Assembly: GCF_024345975.1 (NCBI RefSeq)
Contig: NZ_JAGQCD010000013.1
Coordinates: 1 to 64,000 of the forward strand
From: Cyanobium sp. Cruz-8D1
GTDB taxonomy: Bacteria > Cyanobacteriota > Cyanobacteriia > PCC-6307 > Cyanobiaceae
DNA length: 64,000 nt
Direction of reading: 5' to 3'
Of this stretch, positions 35,971-44,380 are shown piece by piece; position 1 is the first letter of the stretch; each line of letters begins with the position of its first letter. Under the pieces are notes generated by a model. That model saw nothing but the letters and a program-made list of their open reading frames with translations. It ran no database searches and was not told the DNA's origin. A program made the position numbers and the translations under genes.

Positions 35971-36699
35971 TCAGCGCGGTTCCCGCAGCACTGCCCAGGC
36001 GAATTCCGGCAGCGCCAGCATGCGGCGCCAGCGGCTGGGTTCCTTGATCAGCCGATAGAGCCACTCGATCTGCAGGGCTCCCATCCAGCGAGGGGCTCGG
36101 TTCTTGACGCCAGCCCAGACATCAAAACTCCCCCCCACCCCCATCCAGAGGCCGGTGCGGGGTTGGGGCAGCGCCTGAATCCAGGTTTCCTGGCGCGGCA
36201 CGCCCAGGGCCACCAGCACCAGATCGGGGCGGCCCTGCAGCAGCTGACTCTCCAGACCGGGCCAGGCCTCGGCGGGCTGATAGCCATGGGCGCAGAACAC
36301 CAGCTGCAGATTGGGCAGGTCGTGGGCCAGGCGCTCCCGCAGCTGCTCCATCACCGCCGGGCTCGCCCCCACCAGGGCCACCCGCCAGCCCACCGCCGCC
36401 CCGTGCTCCAGCAGGCGCCGGGCCAGCTCGATGCCGGGGCTGCGGCGGACGCGGTGGGACTGGAGGCCCAGGGCCCAGACCACCCCGGCGCCATCGGGGA
36501 TGACCATCCGGGCCGCCTCAATCGCCGCCCCAAGGGCGGGATCGGCTCGGGCCGCCATGGTCATCTCCGCATTGAGGGTGACGATCTGGCCGCCACCGGC
36601 CCCGTGCAGGGCGACGGCATCGCCGAAAACGTCGTTGCTTACATTCACGGGAATGCCCAGAACGCGGGCACGAACCGGCGTGGTCGCGAGGGCTGCCAT
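35971..36699 (-). CDS. WecG/TagA/CpsF family glycosyltransferase
   Basis: A 242-residue cytosolic glycosyltransferase (GT26) adding a sugar to a lipid-linked polysaccharide precursor. It shows VRVLGIPVNVSN-like opening, TLNAEMTMAARADPALGAAI, IPDGAGVVWALG (catalytic Asp region) near residue 67, and the C-terminal ALGVPRQETWIQ and GVGGSFDVWAGVKNRAPRWM, ending with EWLYRLIKEPSRWRRM. All are family signatures. It may act with the WecA-like transferase at 17003. Confidence 0.92.
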   Translation of the reverse strand: MAALATTPVRARVLGIPVNVSNDVFGDAVALHGAGGGQIVTLNAEMTMAARADPALGAAIEAARMVIPDGAGVVWALGLQSHRVRRSPGIELARRLLEHGAAVGWRVALVGASPAVMEQLRERLAHDLPNLQLVFCAHGYQPAEAWPGLESQLLQGRPDLVLVALGVPRQETWIQALPQPRTGLWMGVGGSFDVWAGVKNRAPRWMGALQIEWLYRLIKEPSRWRRMLALPEFAWAVLREPR

Positions 36700-36778
36700 G
36701 GGAGGGGGCGACGGCGGGGAGAATCTATGGCCTGGCTCCACAACAGCGGCCTCTGGCACGCCCCGTCCTGACGCGAAC

Positions 36779-39700
36779 ATGATCACCACGGCGAGCACAG
36801 GCGACATCGGGGAGGAAGAGGCCCAACAGCTTCTCGAACGGCTGGACCGCCAGATCGAGCACGTCGTCCTGCGCCGGCAGCATCCGATCACCGGTCTGCT
36901 GCCCGCCAGCACCGCCAGCACCGTGCACGGCAACTACGGCGATGCCTGGGTGCGGGACTGCGTCTACTCGATCCAGTGCGTCTGGGGGCTGGCCCTGGCC
37001 CACCGCCGCCTGCACGGACCCTGCCGCCGCTCCTTCGAGCTGGAACAGCGGGTCCTGCAGCTGATGCGGGGTCTGATGCGCTCGATGATGCGCCAGTCGC
37101 CGAAGGTGGAGCGCTTCAAGACCAGCCTCGAGCGGCTCGACGCCATCCACGCCAAGTTCGACACGGCCACGGGAGATCCGGTGGTGCCCGACGACGGCTG
37201 GGGCCATCTGCAGCTCGATGCCACGGCCCTGTTCCTGCTGCAGCTGGCCCAGCTCACCCGCTCGGGGCTGGTGATCGTTCAGACCAGCCACGAGCGCGAT
37301 TTCCTCCAGAACCTCGTCTACTACGTGGCTCGCGCTTACCGGGTGGCCGACTACGGCATCTGGGAACGGGGCGACAAAGGCAACCACGGTCAGCCGGAGC
37401 GCAACGCCAGTTCGATCGGCATGGTGAAGGCCGCCCTTGAGACCCTCATCGGGCTGGATCTCTATGGGCCCCATGGTGACGGCAGCAGCTGCCTGACCAT
37501 TCCCCATGACGCCATCGTGCGGCTGCGGCGCGCCCTGCGCGGCCTGCTGCCGAGGGAGTCGGCCAGCAAGGAGGCCGACAGCGCCTGCCTCTCGGTGATC
37601 GGCTACCCCGCCTGGGCCGTCGAGGATCCGGCGCTCGTGGAGCGCACCCGGGAGAAGATCCGCAGCGAGCTGGCGGGCTCCTACGGCTACAAGCGCTTCC
37701 TGCGCGACGGCCACCAGACCGCGCTGGAGGACGTGAGTCGGCTCCACTACGAGCGGGAGGAGCTGGCCCAGTTCGAGCACATCGAATGCGAGTGGCCCCT
37801 GTTCCTGGCCTACGAGCTGATCACCGCCTGCTGCGAGGGCCGCTGGAGCGAGGCCCGTCAGTGGCGCCAGCAGCTGGAGGAGCTGAGCGTGCCGGTCGAT
37901 GGGGAGGCCCTGCTGCCCGAGCTTTACCTGGTGCCGGAGCGGCTGATCGAGGCGGAGCGGCGCCAACCCGGCAGCCAGACAAGGGTTCCCAACGAGAACG
38001 TGCCCCTGCTCTGGACCCAGAGCCTCACCTGGCTCTCGGATCTGCTGTTGCACGGGTTGATCACGGCCGACGATCTCGATCCCTGCGGCCGCCGCCACCC
38101 CAGCCCCCCGGGGGCCGAGGAGGTGCTGGTGGCCCTGGCTCCGGCCGATGCCAGCGTCGCTGCGGCCCTGGCGGAGGCCGGCCTGCCGGTGCAGCCGCTG
38201 CCGGCGGGCGAGACGCTCCGCCTGCGGGTGGCCAGTTCCCGCGAGCTGGCCCGGCGCCTGGCGACGGTGGGGGCCAACGGGCGGCTGGGGCTCTCCGGCC
38301 ATCCACCCGTGCGCATGGAGACCCAGGCGACCGCCAGGCTCTACCGCCACAACGGCGAGCTGATCGGCTTCCTGCCGGCGGTGCTGGAGGAGGACACCTT
38401 CTACCTGGCCGACGATGCCCAGGTGCTGGTGGACACCGTCGCCACCGAGGTGAGGGTGCTGCAACGCCACTGGCGGGGCGCCGGAGCCCCCCTGCTGCTC
38501 GTGCCGGTCCATGCCGGCCCCTTCCGGCGCGACCCCGAGGCGTTCCTGGGCCTGGGCCGTGAACTGCAGCGGGGCCAGCTGGGCTCGGTGGCCGTACGCC
38601 TGGTGTCCCTGGAAGAGTTGGTGCCGCTGGCCAGCCTGATCGACCTGCCACCCCAGGCCCTGGCCGCCTGTGATCTGGTGCCCGACGGCCACACCCTGCT
38701 GCCGGCCAGTGCCAGCCACCAGCCGCTCACCGCCCGCCAGGAACAGGAGCTCGAAGACGTCCCGCTGGCCCATCTGGTCGATCGGCTCTGGAGCAGCCGC
38801 TTGCTGGAGGAGCAGGCGGAGGTGCTGGAACTGCTGTGCCGCCGGCTCGGCCCCAATGCCCGCCTGCAGGGACCCCGCAGCGGTCCGGGGGTGCGGCTGA
38901 TGGTGCTGCTGGAGGAGGTCTACCGCCGCGGCCTGGCCGATGCCGACTGGAGTGTGGTGCGCCGCGCCGCCGGTGCCATGGGCCTGGTGCACCCCCAGCT
39001 GGAGGATGCCCTCACCGATCTGCTGCTGCGCCAGAAGCAGGTGGTGGTGGGCCGCAACTACACCCACGACTCCCTGCTCAGCCAGCCGGAAGGCAGCCTC
39101 GCCATCGCCGCGATGGTGCGCCGCTTCAGCGGCGAGGACGGACGCGAATGGATGCTGCAGCAGGAGCTGCTGCTGGCCATCGACGCCCTGGCCCGCTCCG
39201 ACGTGAATCTGCTCAGCGGCAGCCTCACCCTGCAGCTGGGCCAGTTGCTGCTGTTGCTCACCGGCGAGCTGGCGGCCGAGGCCAACCTCAGCCCCAGTGA
39301 GGCCTTCGAAAGCCTCTGCAGCCTGCCCCCCCACGCCATTCGCCGCCGGCTCCAGGCCGTGCTGGCCGACGTGGAACATGCGCGGGCCTCCCTGCAGCGC
39401 AAGGAACAGCTGCACCTGCGCGGACGGGTGCGCTGGGAGGTTCCCGATCCCCTGGCCGAACTGCCGAAGGACGGCAGCTGGCTGCAGCACCGCATGCGGC
39501 TGGGGGCGCTGCAGCGGGTGCCGAAAGAGTTCTACCCCGGCATCTGGGACCTGCTGCACCACTGCCGAGGCCTGGTGATCGGCGACAAGCTGGAGCGGCG
39601 CAACCGCCTGGAGAGTGCCCCCCTGCTGCGGGAGAAGACGCCAGGGGAAAAGAACTTCGCCATGTTGGTGGAGCACCTCCTGAGCAAGATCGAAGCCCCG

Positions 39701-40009
39701 GAGTACCGCCGGCTGTGCATCGAAACCCTGCTCACCCTGATGGCCTTCATGGCCGCCAACCCCCAGGTGCAGTTCGACGACGACCTCGCCCTTGACGTGG
39801 TGATCGGTCACGCCGTGCGGGTGGGCTGGCAGCAGTGCCATCCCGAGGTGTCGATCGCCGATTACGGCCCCCACAAGGCGGAGGCCTGGGACCTCTTCTA
39901 TCGCTCCTCCCCCGCCGACTGCCGCCGCTGGCAGCTGCTGGCCCTTCAGGAACTCACCGACCGGGAACTGGCCCCCCTGGCCGGGACGAACCGGCGGCGG
40001 GTCGTCTAG
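36779..40009 (+). CDS. GH15-like protein related to phosphorylase kinase alpha/beta
   Basis: A 1076-residue protein whose N-terminal half is a glycoside hydrolase family 15 (alpha/alpha)6 barrel (about residues 10-430; YGDAWVRDCVYSIQCVWGLA, then PDDGWGHLQLDATALFL and PVVPDDGWGH near 140). The C-terminal half is alpha-helical and matches the regulatory alpha/beta subunits of eukaryotic phosphorylase kinase. No signal peptide. The role in cyanobacteria is unknown; glycogen metabolism is a guess. The stop overlaps the convergent oxidoreductase gene by 4 bases. Confidence 0.85.
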   Translation: MITTASTGDIGEEEAQQLLERLDRQIEHVVLRRQHPITGLLPASTASTVHGNYGDAWVRDCVYSIQCVWGLALAHRRLHGPCRRSFELEQRVLQLMRGLMRSMMRQSPKVERFKTSLERLDAIHAKFDTATGDPVVPDDGWGHLQLDATALFLLQLAQLTRSGLVIVQTSHERDFLQNLVYYVARAYRVADYGIWERGDKGNHGQPERNASSIGMVKAALETLIGLDLYGPHGDGSSCLTIPHDAIVRLRRALRGLLPRESASKEADSACLSVIGYPAWAVEDPALVERTREKIRSELAGSYGYKRFLRDGHQTALEDVSRLHYEREELAQFEHIECEWPLFLAYELITACCEGRWSEARQWRQQLEELSVPVDGEALLPELYLVPERLIEAERRQPGSQTRVPNENVPLLWTQSLTWLSDLLLHGLITADDLDPCGRRHPSPPGAEEVLVALAPADASVAAALAEAGLPVQPLPAGETLRLRVASSRELARRLATVGANGRLGLSGHPPVRMETQATARLYRHNGELIGFLPAVLEEDTFYLADDAQVLVDTVATEVRVLQRHWRGAGAPLLLVPVHAGPFRRDPEAFLGLGRELQRGQLGSVAVRLVSLEELVPLASLIDLPPQALAACDLVPDGHTLLPASASHQPLTARQEQELEDVPLAHLVDRLWSSRLLEEQAEVLELLCRRLGPNARLQGPRSGPGVRLMVLLEEVYRRGLADADWSVVRRAAGAMGLVHPQLEDALTDLLLRQKQVVVGRNYTHDSLLSQPEGSLAIAAMVRRFSGEDGREWMLQQELLLAIDALARSDVNLLSGSLTLQLGQLLLLLTGELAAEANLSPSEAFESLCSLPPHAIRRRLQAVLADVEHARASLQRKEQLHLRGRVRWEVPDPLAELPKDGSWLQHRMRLGALQRVPKEFYPGIWDLLHHCRGLVIGDKLERRNRLESAPLLREKTPGEKNFAMLVEHLLSKIEAPEYRRLCIETLLTLMAFMAANPQVQFDDDLALDVVIGHAVRVGWQQCHPEVSIADYGPHKAEAWDLFYRSSPADCRRWQLLALQELTDRELAPLAGTNRRRVV

Positions 40010-40998
40010 ATGGGGGCCTCCAGGGCCATGCAGAGGTTGGGCTGCTCGACGCACTGCTCGATCAGGTCGGCCAGCTGCAACGCCCGCGAGGCCTGAAGGC
40101 CATCGACAGCTGGGGTTTCCCGGCCCCGCACACATTGGAGAAAATGCTCGAGCTCGGCGTAGAGGGGTTCGATGGAGGTGGTGCTCACCTCCTCGATGAA
40201 GCCGTCGTTGCGGTAAAGCAGCTCGCCGTGGTCGGCGCTCACCGACTCATGGGAGCGCCTGTGGATGCGCAGATTGCGGTTGAGGAAATCCGTTTCCATC
40301 AGGCTGCTGCGGCAGTGGGCGCTGAGGCTGCGGATCTTGCGGTGGGCCATCTTGCTGGCCGTGAGGCTGGCCACCACGCCGTTGGCGAAGCCGAGGGTGG
40401 CATTGACGTAGTCAATCGGGCCATCGGAGCTGCGGCCACCGGCCGCGGCCAGCCGCACCACGGGGGAGGCGGCCAGCTCCAGCACCAGATCGATGTCGTG
40501 GATCATCAGGTCGAGCACCACCGACACATCGTTGGCCCGGTCGGCATTGGGGCTGTGGCGCCGCGCTTCCAGCACCACCACCTCCTCGTTGGCCACCACC
40601 CGCAGCAGCTCCCGGAAGGCGGGGTTGAAACGCTCAATGTGGCCCACCTGCAGCAGGCGACGGGCCGATTCGGCCGCGCGGATCAGATCGGCCGCCTCCT
40701 CCTGGGTGGCGGCGATCGGCTTCTCGATCAGCACGTGCACCCCCGCCTGCAGACAGGTCATGCCGACCCGGTGGTGCAACAGGGTGGGAACGGCGATGCA
40801 GACAGCCTCCACCTCGCCCAGCAGGTCCTCGTAGGTGGGGAACCAGCGGCAGTTGAACTGCTCGACCGCCAGGCGGCCGCGGGCCTCGTTGGGATCGGCG
40901 ACGCCCACCAGTTCGGCATCCCGCAACAGGCTCAGCACCCGGGCGTGGTGCCAGCCCATGTTGCCGATGCCGATGACACCCACGCGCACTGGGTTCAT
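40006..40998 (-). CDS. Gfo/Idh/MocA family oxidoreductase
   Basis: A 330-residue NAD(P)-dependent dehydrogenase acting on a sugar or sugar derivative. The Rossmann start VRVGVIGIGNMGWHHARVL, the HVLIEKPIAATQEEA loop (catalytic Lys region) and the VGHIERFNPAF stretch followed by LDLMIHDIDLVLELA (catalytic His) are family signatures. The ERFNPAF/DLMIHDID pattern is common in UDP-N-acetylglucosamine 3-dehydrogenase-like members, so a nucleotide-sugar substrate is possible. Confidence 0.92.
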   Translation of the reverse strand: MNPVRVGVIGIGNMGWHHARVLSLLRDAELVGVADPNEARGRLAVEQFNCRWFPTYEDLLGEVEAVCIAVPTLLHHRVGMTCLQAGVHVLIEKPIAATQEEAADLIRAAESARRLLQVGHIERFNPAFRELLRVVANEEVVVLEARRHSPNADRANDVSVVLDLMIHDIDLVLELAASPVVRLAAAGGRSSDGPIDYVNATLGFANGVVASLTASKMAHRKIRSLSAHCRSSLMETDFLNRNLRIHRRSHESVSADHGELLYRNDGFIEEVSTTSIEPLYAELEHFLQCVRGRETPAVDGLQASRALQLADLIEQCVEQPNLCMALEAPI

Positions 40999-41033
40999 GG
41001 CAAGGGCAGAGCAGAAGGGCGCATTATCGATGA

Positions 41034-42308
41034 TCAGGTTCCTTCCATGCTGGCGAGGGTGATCTGCACCCGCTCGATGCGGGGTCCATCCATGGTGAGC
41101 ACGTCGATGCGGACGCCATGCCAGCTGAGGCCTTCCCCAGGGGCGGGGATGTGCTGCAGTCGCTCGAGCACAAACCCGGCCAGGGTGTGGTGGCCCTCCG
41201 CCTCGGGCAGCTGCAGGCCCAGCTGGCGGTTGAGCTCGACGATCTCCAGATCGCCCGCCGCCGACCAGCTGCCGTCGACAAGTTGCAGCAGATCCTGGGC
41301 CGTCTCCAGGGGGTTGTCGTCCTCACCCACGATCTCACCGGTGAGGTCAGACACGGTGACCAGCCCCTCCGTGCCGCCGTGCTCGTCGACCACGACCAGC
41401 AAGGGCTGTCCGCTGCGGATCAGGGGCAGAAGGTCGGCCAGCGAGGCACTTTCCTGCACCTGGGCCACCGGCAGGATCCAGGGAGCCAGCGGCGTCTCGG
41501 GGCGCAGCAAACCCCGGGCGATGGGCTCGGCCAGGCGCCTGAGGTCGAGCATGCCGCGCACGTCATCGAGGGAACTGCCGATGACCGGAAAGCGGGCGTG
41601 CTGGCTGGCGTGGACCGACTCCATCATCTCGGCGAAGGTCACCTCCACCGGCAGCGTGACCATCCCCGAGCGCGGCATCATCACTTCCCGTACCAAGGTG
41701 TCCCGCAGGGAGAACACCCCCTCCAGGATGCTGCGTTCATCGGGCATCAGCCCGGTGACACTGCCGCTTTCGATCAGCGTCTCGAGTTCGCCGGCCGAGA
41801 GCACCGGCACCAGCTCATCCCAGTTGCGCGGCAACCCCAGCAGTCGGAGCAAACCCCCACTGAAGCGCTCGATCAGCAGCAGCAACGGCGCCAGGGTGCG
41901 GGTGAGCGATTCCAGCAGCGGCGCCAGTCGCAGGGCCGAGCCTTCCGGGCGGTGGAGCACCCAGGCCTTCGGCACCAGACCGCCCAGCAAGGTGGCCAGC
42001 AGCGCCAGCGCCAGGAAGACACCGGCATCAATCCAGGCCTGTTCGCTCCGGCCCATCCAGCCGGCCACCTGCTCCGCCAGGCCCCGCGCCAGCCAGCCCA
42101 TGGCCAGCAAGGCCAGCACCAAGCCCAGCTGGGTGGCCACCAGAACACTGCGCATCCGGTGCTGCAGCCGGGCCACGGAACGGGCCCCGGGCTCCTCGGC
42201 CTCCTCGAGCTGCTGGACCCGGCTGGGCCGCAGGCGAATCAACGCAAGCTCCCCGGCAGCGAAGAAGGCCAGCAGGGCCAACAGGATCGCCAGGACCAGG
42301 AAGCGCAT
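41034..42308 (-). CDS. CNNM/HlyC-CorC family transporter with CBS domains
   Basis: A 424-residue membrane protein. An N-terminal DUF21/CNNM domain (about 1-150, three or four helices) is followed by a CBS pair (about 195-315; VREVMMPRSGMVTLPVE, FPVIGSSLDDVRGML, VVDEHGGTEGLVTVSDLTGEIVG quoted as pattern) and a CorC_HlyC domain (about 325-420). Family members move Mg2+ or related ions. It is the last intact core gene before the accessory region. Confidence 0.9.
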   Translation of the reverse strand: MRFLVLAILLALLAFFAAGELALIRLRPSRVQQLEEAEEPGARSVARLQHRMRSVLVATQLGLVLALLAMGWLARGLAEQVAGWMGRSEQAWIDAGVFLALALLATLLGGLVPKAWVLHRPEGSALRLAPLLESLTRTLAPLLLLIERFSGGLLRLLGLPRNWDELVPVLSAGELETLIESGSVTGLMPDERSILEGVFSLRDTLVREVMMPRSGMVTLPVEVTFAEMMESVHASQHARFPVIGSSLDDVRGMLDLRRLAEPIARGLLRPETPLAPWILPVAQVQESASLADLLPLIRSGQPLLVVVDEHGGTEGLVTVSDLTGEIVGEDDNPLETAQDLLQLVDGSWSAAGDLEIVELNRQLGLQLPEAEGHHTLAGFVLERLQHIPAPGEGLSWHGVRIDVLTMDGPRIERVQITLASMEGT

Positions 42309-42402
42309 TGGTGGGGGAGGTTGGCAGAAGGTTAGGCCCCGCCGCCCGGCTCAGCCTTCGCCGCCTTCACACGCCGGGTCATGGGCCTGTCTGTGTCAGG
42401 AA

Positions 42403-42449
42403 TGGGGGTCCCGGGGATCGAACCCGGCTAAGGCGAATGATGAGTTCGC
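42403..42449 (-). tRNA. tRNA 3'-half fragment, candidate attachment site
   Basis: On the minus strand the sequence folds as a 5-pair hairpin GCGAA/TTCGC with a 7-base loop CTCATCA (anticodon-arm size), a 5-base variable loop, a perfect T arm (CCGGG, loop TTCGATC, CCCGG), a 7-base acceptor strand GACCCCC and discriminator A. No complementary 5' acceptor strand or D arm occurs upstream. Loop position 37 would be C, which is unusual, so the tRNA identity (CAU as read) is uncertain. It marks the border between core and accessory DNA. Confidence 0.65.
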
Positions 42450-42486
42450 ACGAAGCCCTTGCCCTGACTTGGTTCTTGGCAGGAGC

Positions 42487-42507
42487 GTGACTACCAAGTG
42501 ACTACCA
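42487..42507. repeat. Direct repeat GTGACTACCA x2, 11-base period
   Basis: Two identical 10-base copies at 42487-42496 and 42498-42507, one helical turn apart, lie 37 bases from the tRNA fragment. The spacing suits a protein-binding site such as a recombinase arm site, but no integrase gene is present in the window to support that. Confidence 0.5.
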
Positions 42508-42547
42508 CGGCTCACAACTGTGCCTTTTTGGCACTGAAATACGCCTC

Positions 42548-42742
42548 TTACAGCCGACGGATCTCCTCGCCGTTCGGCTCTTGGAACACAACCGCTAGGC
42601 CTGAGTCAAGGGTCCCAGCCCCGCCGAATGACCTGACTCGTTTCGTAGGAGCGATCACCCCCGGTCTTCCCACCGGGCCAACCCCAACCACTTGTCTTGT
42701 CAGATAGGGGGGGCTCACGTCACGGGGCTGCTCGTCTGACAT
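42548..42742 (-). CDS. Small hypothetical protein, possibly a remnant
   Basis: A possible 64-residue reading frame from an ATG at 42742. Only its C-terminal part (DSGLAVVFQEPNGEEIRRL) looks protein-like. After the TAA the same frame continues EAYFSAKKAQL before the next stop, so this may be the broken end of a longer gene. No family recognised. Confidence 0.3.
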   Translation of the reverse strand: MSDEQPRDVSPPYLTRQVVGVGPVGRPGVIAPTKRVRSFGGAGTLDSGLAVVFQEPNGEEIRRL

Positions 42743-42863
42743 TCCATCCGTTTCTGGTTCTGAAAGGCGCCCTTACCCCAACGCGATCACTGCGTCAGCC
42801 ATGGACGGCAAGCAGGACCGCATCGGCGCGATGGCAGGGACGCTCCTTGTAGGCATAGATAGG

Positions 42864-42890
42864 CAGAGAGAGAGAGAGAGGGGGGGGGGC
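42864..42890. repeat. (GA)n-(G)n low-complexity tract
   Basis: A run of alternating G and A (from about 42864) passes into about ten consecutive G residues up to 42889. Such a tract is prone to slippage and to sequencing error. It lies in a gene-free stretch. Confidence 0.85.
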
Positions 42891-42932
42891 GGCAACCAGC
42901 CCAAACACAAATCCAGCTTATCAATCAAAACG

Positions 42933-42974
42933 CCTTACATAAGGTGATCTTATCATCTAGTGGTGTCATCACCA
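42933..42974. promoter_or_regulatory. Cluster of short inverted repeats in AT-rich DNA
   Basis: Three short perfect inverted repeats lie together: CCTTA-CA-TAAGG (42933-42944), ATAAG-GTGAT-CTTAT (42939-42953) and TGGTG-TCAT-CACCA (42961-42974). The surrounding 42895-42960 is markedly AT-rich for this genome. It looks like an operator/promoter area, but no intact gene starts beside it. Confidence 0.4.
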
Positions 42975-43066
42975 ACCCATTCGCACCAGTCAACGCTCGG
43001 TGATGTGATGCCCCAGCCGACCATCCCGTCTCCAGGCTCTTGGCCACCCCCACCGGTGCTGGTGGC

Positions 43067-43100
43067 GCGGGCCCGCTCCTGCCCAGAGGAGCGGGCCCGC
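43067..43100. repeat. Perfect 14-base inverted repeat (hairpin)
   Basis: GCGGGCCCGCTCCT (43067-43080) and its exact complement (43087-43100) flank a 6-base loop GCCCAG. The stem is very stable. It lies just past the stop of the broken sigma-factor gene on the minus strand and could end that transcript, though no T run follows. Confidence 0.8.
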
Positions 43101-43107
43101 ATGGCCC

Positions 43108-43597
43108 TCAGGCCGTCACCTGCTCCCGCAGGCTCAGACCCTCCAGCACCGTGAGCCGCAGGGCAGCCGCCTGGGCAGTGGGTAGCTGCTCCACCAGGGC
43201 CTCCAGCCCAGGCTCCAGGGCTGAACCAACCTCGGAGGACTCAGGGGCGCCGAGGGCATCGAGCCAGCTGCCACCACTGCCCTCCAGCGGCTGATCCAGG
43301 CACTGGTGTTTCCAGGTCGCTTCTGCGCGGGCAGCGGCCGGCAGTCGGACAGACGATCAGCGCCCGATCGCGCAGCCAGTGGGCCAGGGCACCCTGGATG
43401 CAGCGCTTGAGGTACGCCGGGGCGGTGGTGGGATCGGTGACGCGGCCGCAGGCCCGAACGAGCTCCAGCTGGGCGACCCCGAGCGCATCGCAGGCTTCAA
43501 CGAGGTCGTGGTAGCGGCGGTGGAAACGACGGGCTAAGGCACCAGCCAAGGGAAGGTATTGATGCACAAGGCGATCGCGGTCTGAAAGGGGGCGCAT
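43108..43597 (-). pseudogene. Frameshifted sigma-70-like factor
   Basis: From ATG at 43597 the frame reads MRPLSDRDRLVHQYLPLAGA and continues through sigma region 2 (ARRFHRRYHDLVEA, then YLKRCIQGALAHWLRDRALIV). At 43348-43354 the sequence GTCTGTC (minus strand) looks like a 4-base tandem duplication that shifts the frame. The shifted frame continues RLPAAARAEATWKHQCLDQP, then LEALVEQLPTAQAAALRLTV and EGLSLREQVTA, i.e. sigma regions 3-4, stopping before the usual helix-turn-helix. The gene is thus doubly damaged: frameshift and truncated region 4. Confidence 0.7.
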
Positions 43598-44002
43598 CGT
43601 GGGGTTGGCGCAGGACGCGCCCCCCAACCCGCAGCAGAGCGAAGGGACAATCGGGGGAAGACCAAGCCGGCACCACGACGCCCCCTCCAGACGCGTGTCG
43701 TGTCAGCAGCAGCACCCCCACCAGGGGCAACAGCCCAACGAACAAGCCGCGCACCACGCACCGAAAGCTGCAACCCACCGGGGAGCCCCAGCGGGTCAGC
43801 AGACACGGCCAGCACCCCGGCAGCCCCCCCCCTGCAGCAGCACCCCCAGCGCCACGGGCGGTAGCGGCATAACCCCGAGCAGGCGCGAGCGGGTGGAGCC
43901 GACACCGCAGGCGCGGGGCAACCAACAGGCGCTGCTCGACGAGCAGCACGATCCGCTGTCACAGGGGCAGGTGTCCGAAAAGGGGCCGCAGCCCCTCAGG
44001 CG
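43598..44002. other. Gap without a convincing gene
   Basis: About 400 bases, very GC-rich. Minus-strand frames can be opened (for example one with LFVGLLPLVGVLLL near 43730) but none has a credible start, length and composition together. I see no RNA gene. It may be decayed coding DNA. Confidence 0.4.
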
Positions 44003-44167
44003 TCAGTCCCGCTGCCAGCGGCGTTCACAGCGGCGCAGTTCCAGCTCGATCGCCAACCGGCGCGGCAGGGTCCACAGCGGCCAGACCAGGGCCACAAACC
44101 AGCGCAGACCCCGCGTCTGGCGGTACAGCCAGAACCAGCAGGTGAGTTTCCAAGAGCGGCTTTTCAT
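44003..44167 (-). CDS. Small basic hypothetical protein
   Basis: A 54-residue frame from ATG at 44167, starting MKSRSWKLTCWFWLYRQTRG and rich in Trp, Leu and Arg, with one hydrophobic stretch (WFVALVWPLWTL, about residues 23-34) and a charged tail ELELRRCERRWQRD. It could be a small membrane protein. No family recognised. Confidence 0.4.
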   Translation of the reverse strand: MKSRSWKLTCWFWLYRQTRGLRWFVALVWPLWTLPRRLAIELELRRCERRWQRD

Positions 44168-44380
44168 GGCTGAGGCGCCAAAGAACACCGCTTCCACCAC
44201 CCGGGGGCCAGGCCCGTCCAGGGGGCCATCGGCCCGGGGGGTATGCACCCCGCGCAGCCCTTGACGGGTCTGGACGCAGACCAAAAGGCGTAGCCAACCA
44301 AAACCCTGCTCCCCGGGTGAGGCTCAGCGGTGTCTGGCGCGGCAGCCATGAACCAGCCGCCGCTACCAGCACCTGGGGGC

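Noticed and set aside
36725-40135. A 1136-codon minus-strand open frame
   Set aside because: Antisense of the GH15-like gene; low-complexity Gln/Ala/Gly/His composition and no motifs.
42403-42449. A complete tRNA gene or an intron-split tRNA-Met
   Set aside because: No strand pairing with the acceptor GACCCCC and no D arm could be found in the bases upstream on the minus strand.
39835-42501. A long plus-strand frame ending in ANDEFARS, reminiscent of a tmRNA tag
   Set aside because: It is antisense to the oxidoreductase and CNNM genes; the ANDE match falls on the complement of the tRNA-like hairpin and no tmRNA structure surrounds it.
43497-43962. Hydrophobic minus-strand frames suggesting a membrane protein
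   Set aside because: Two overlapping frames are equally open, with cysteine/tryptophan/glycine-rich composition and no start signal; kept only as a described gap.
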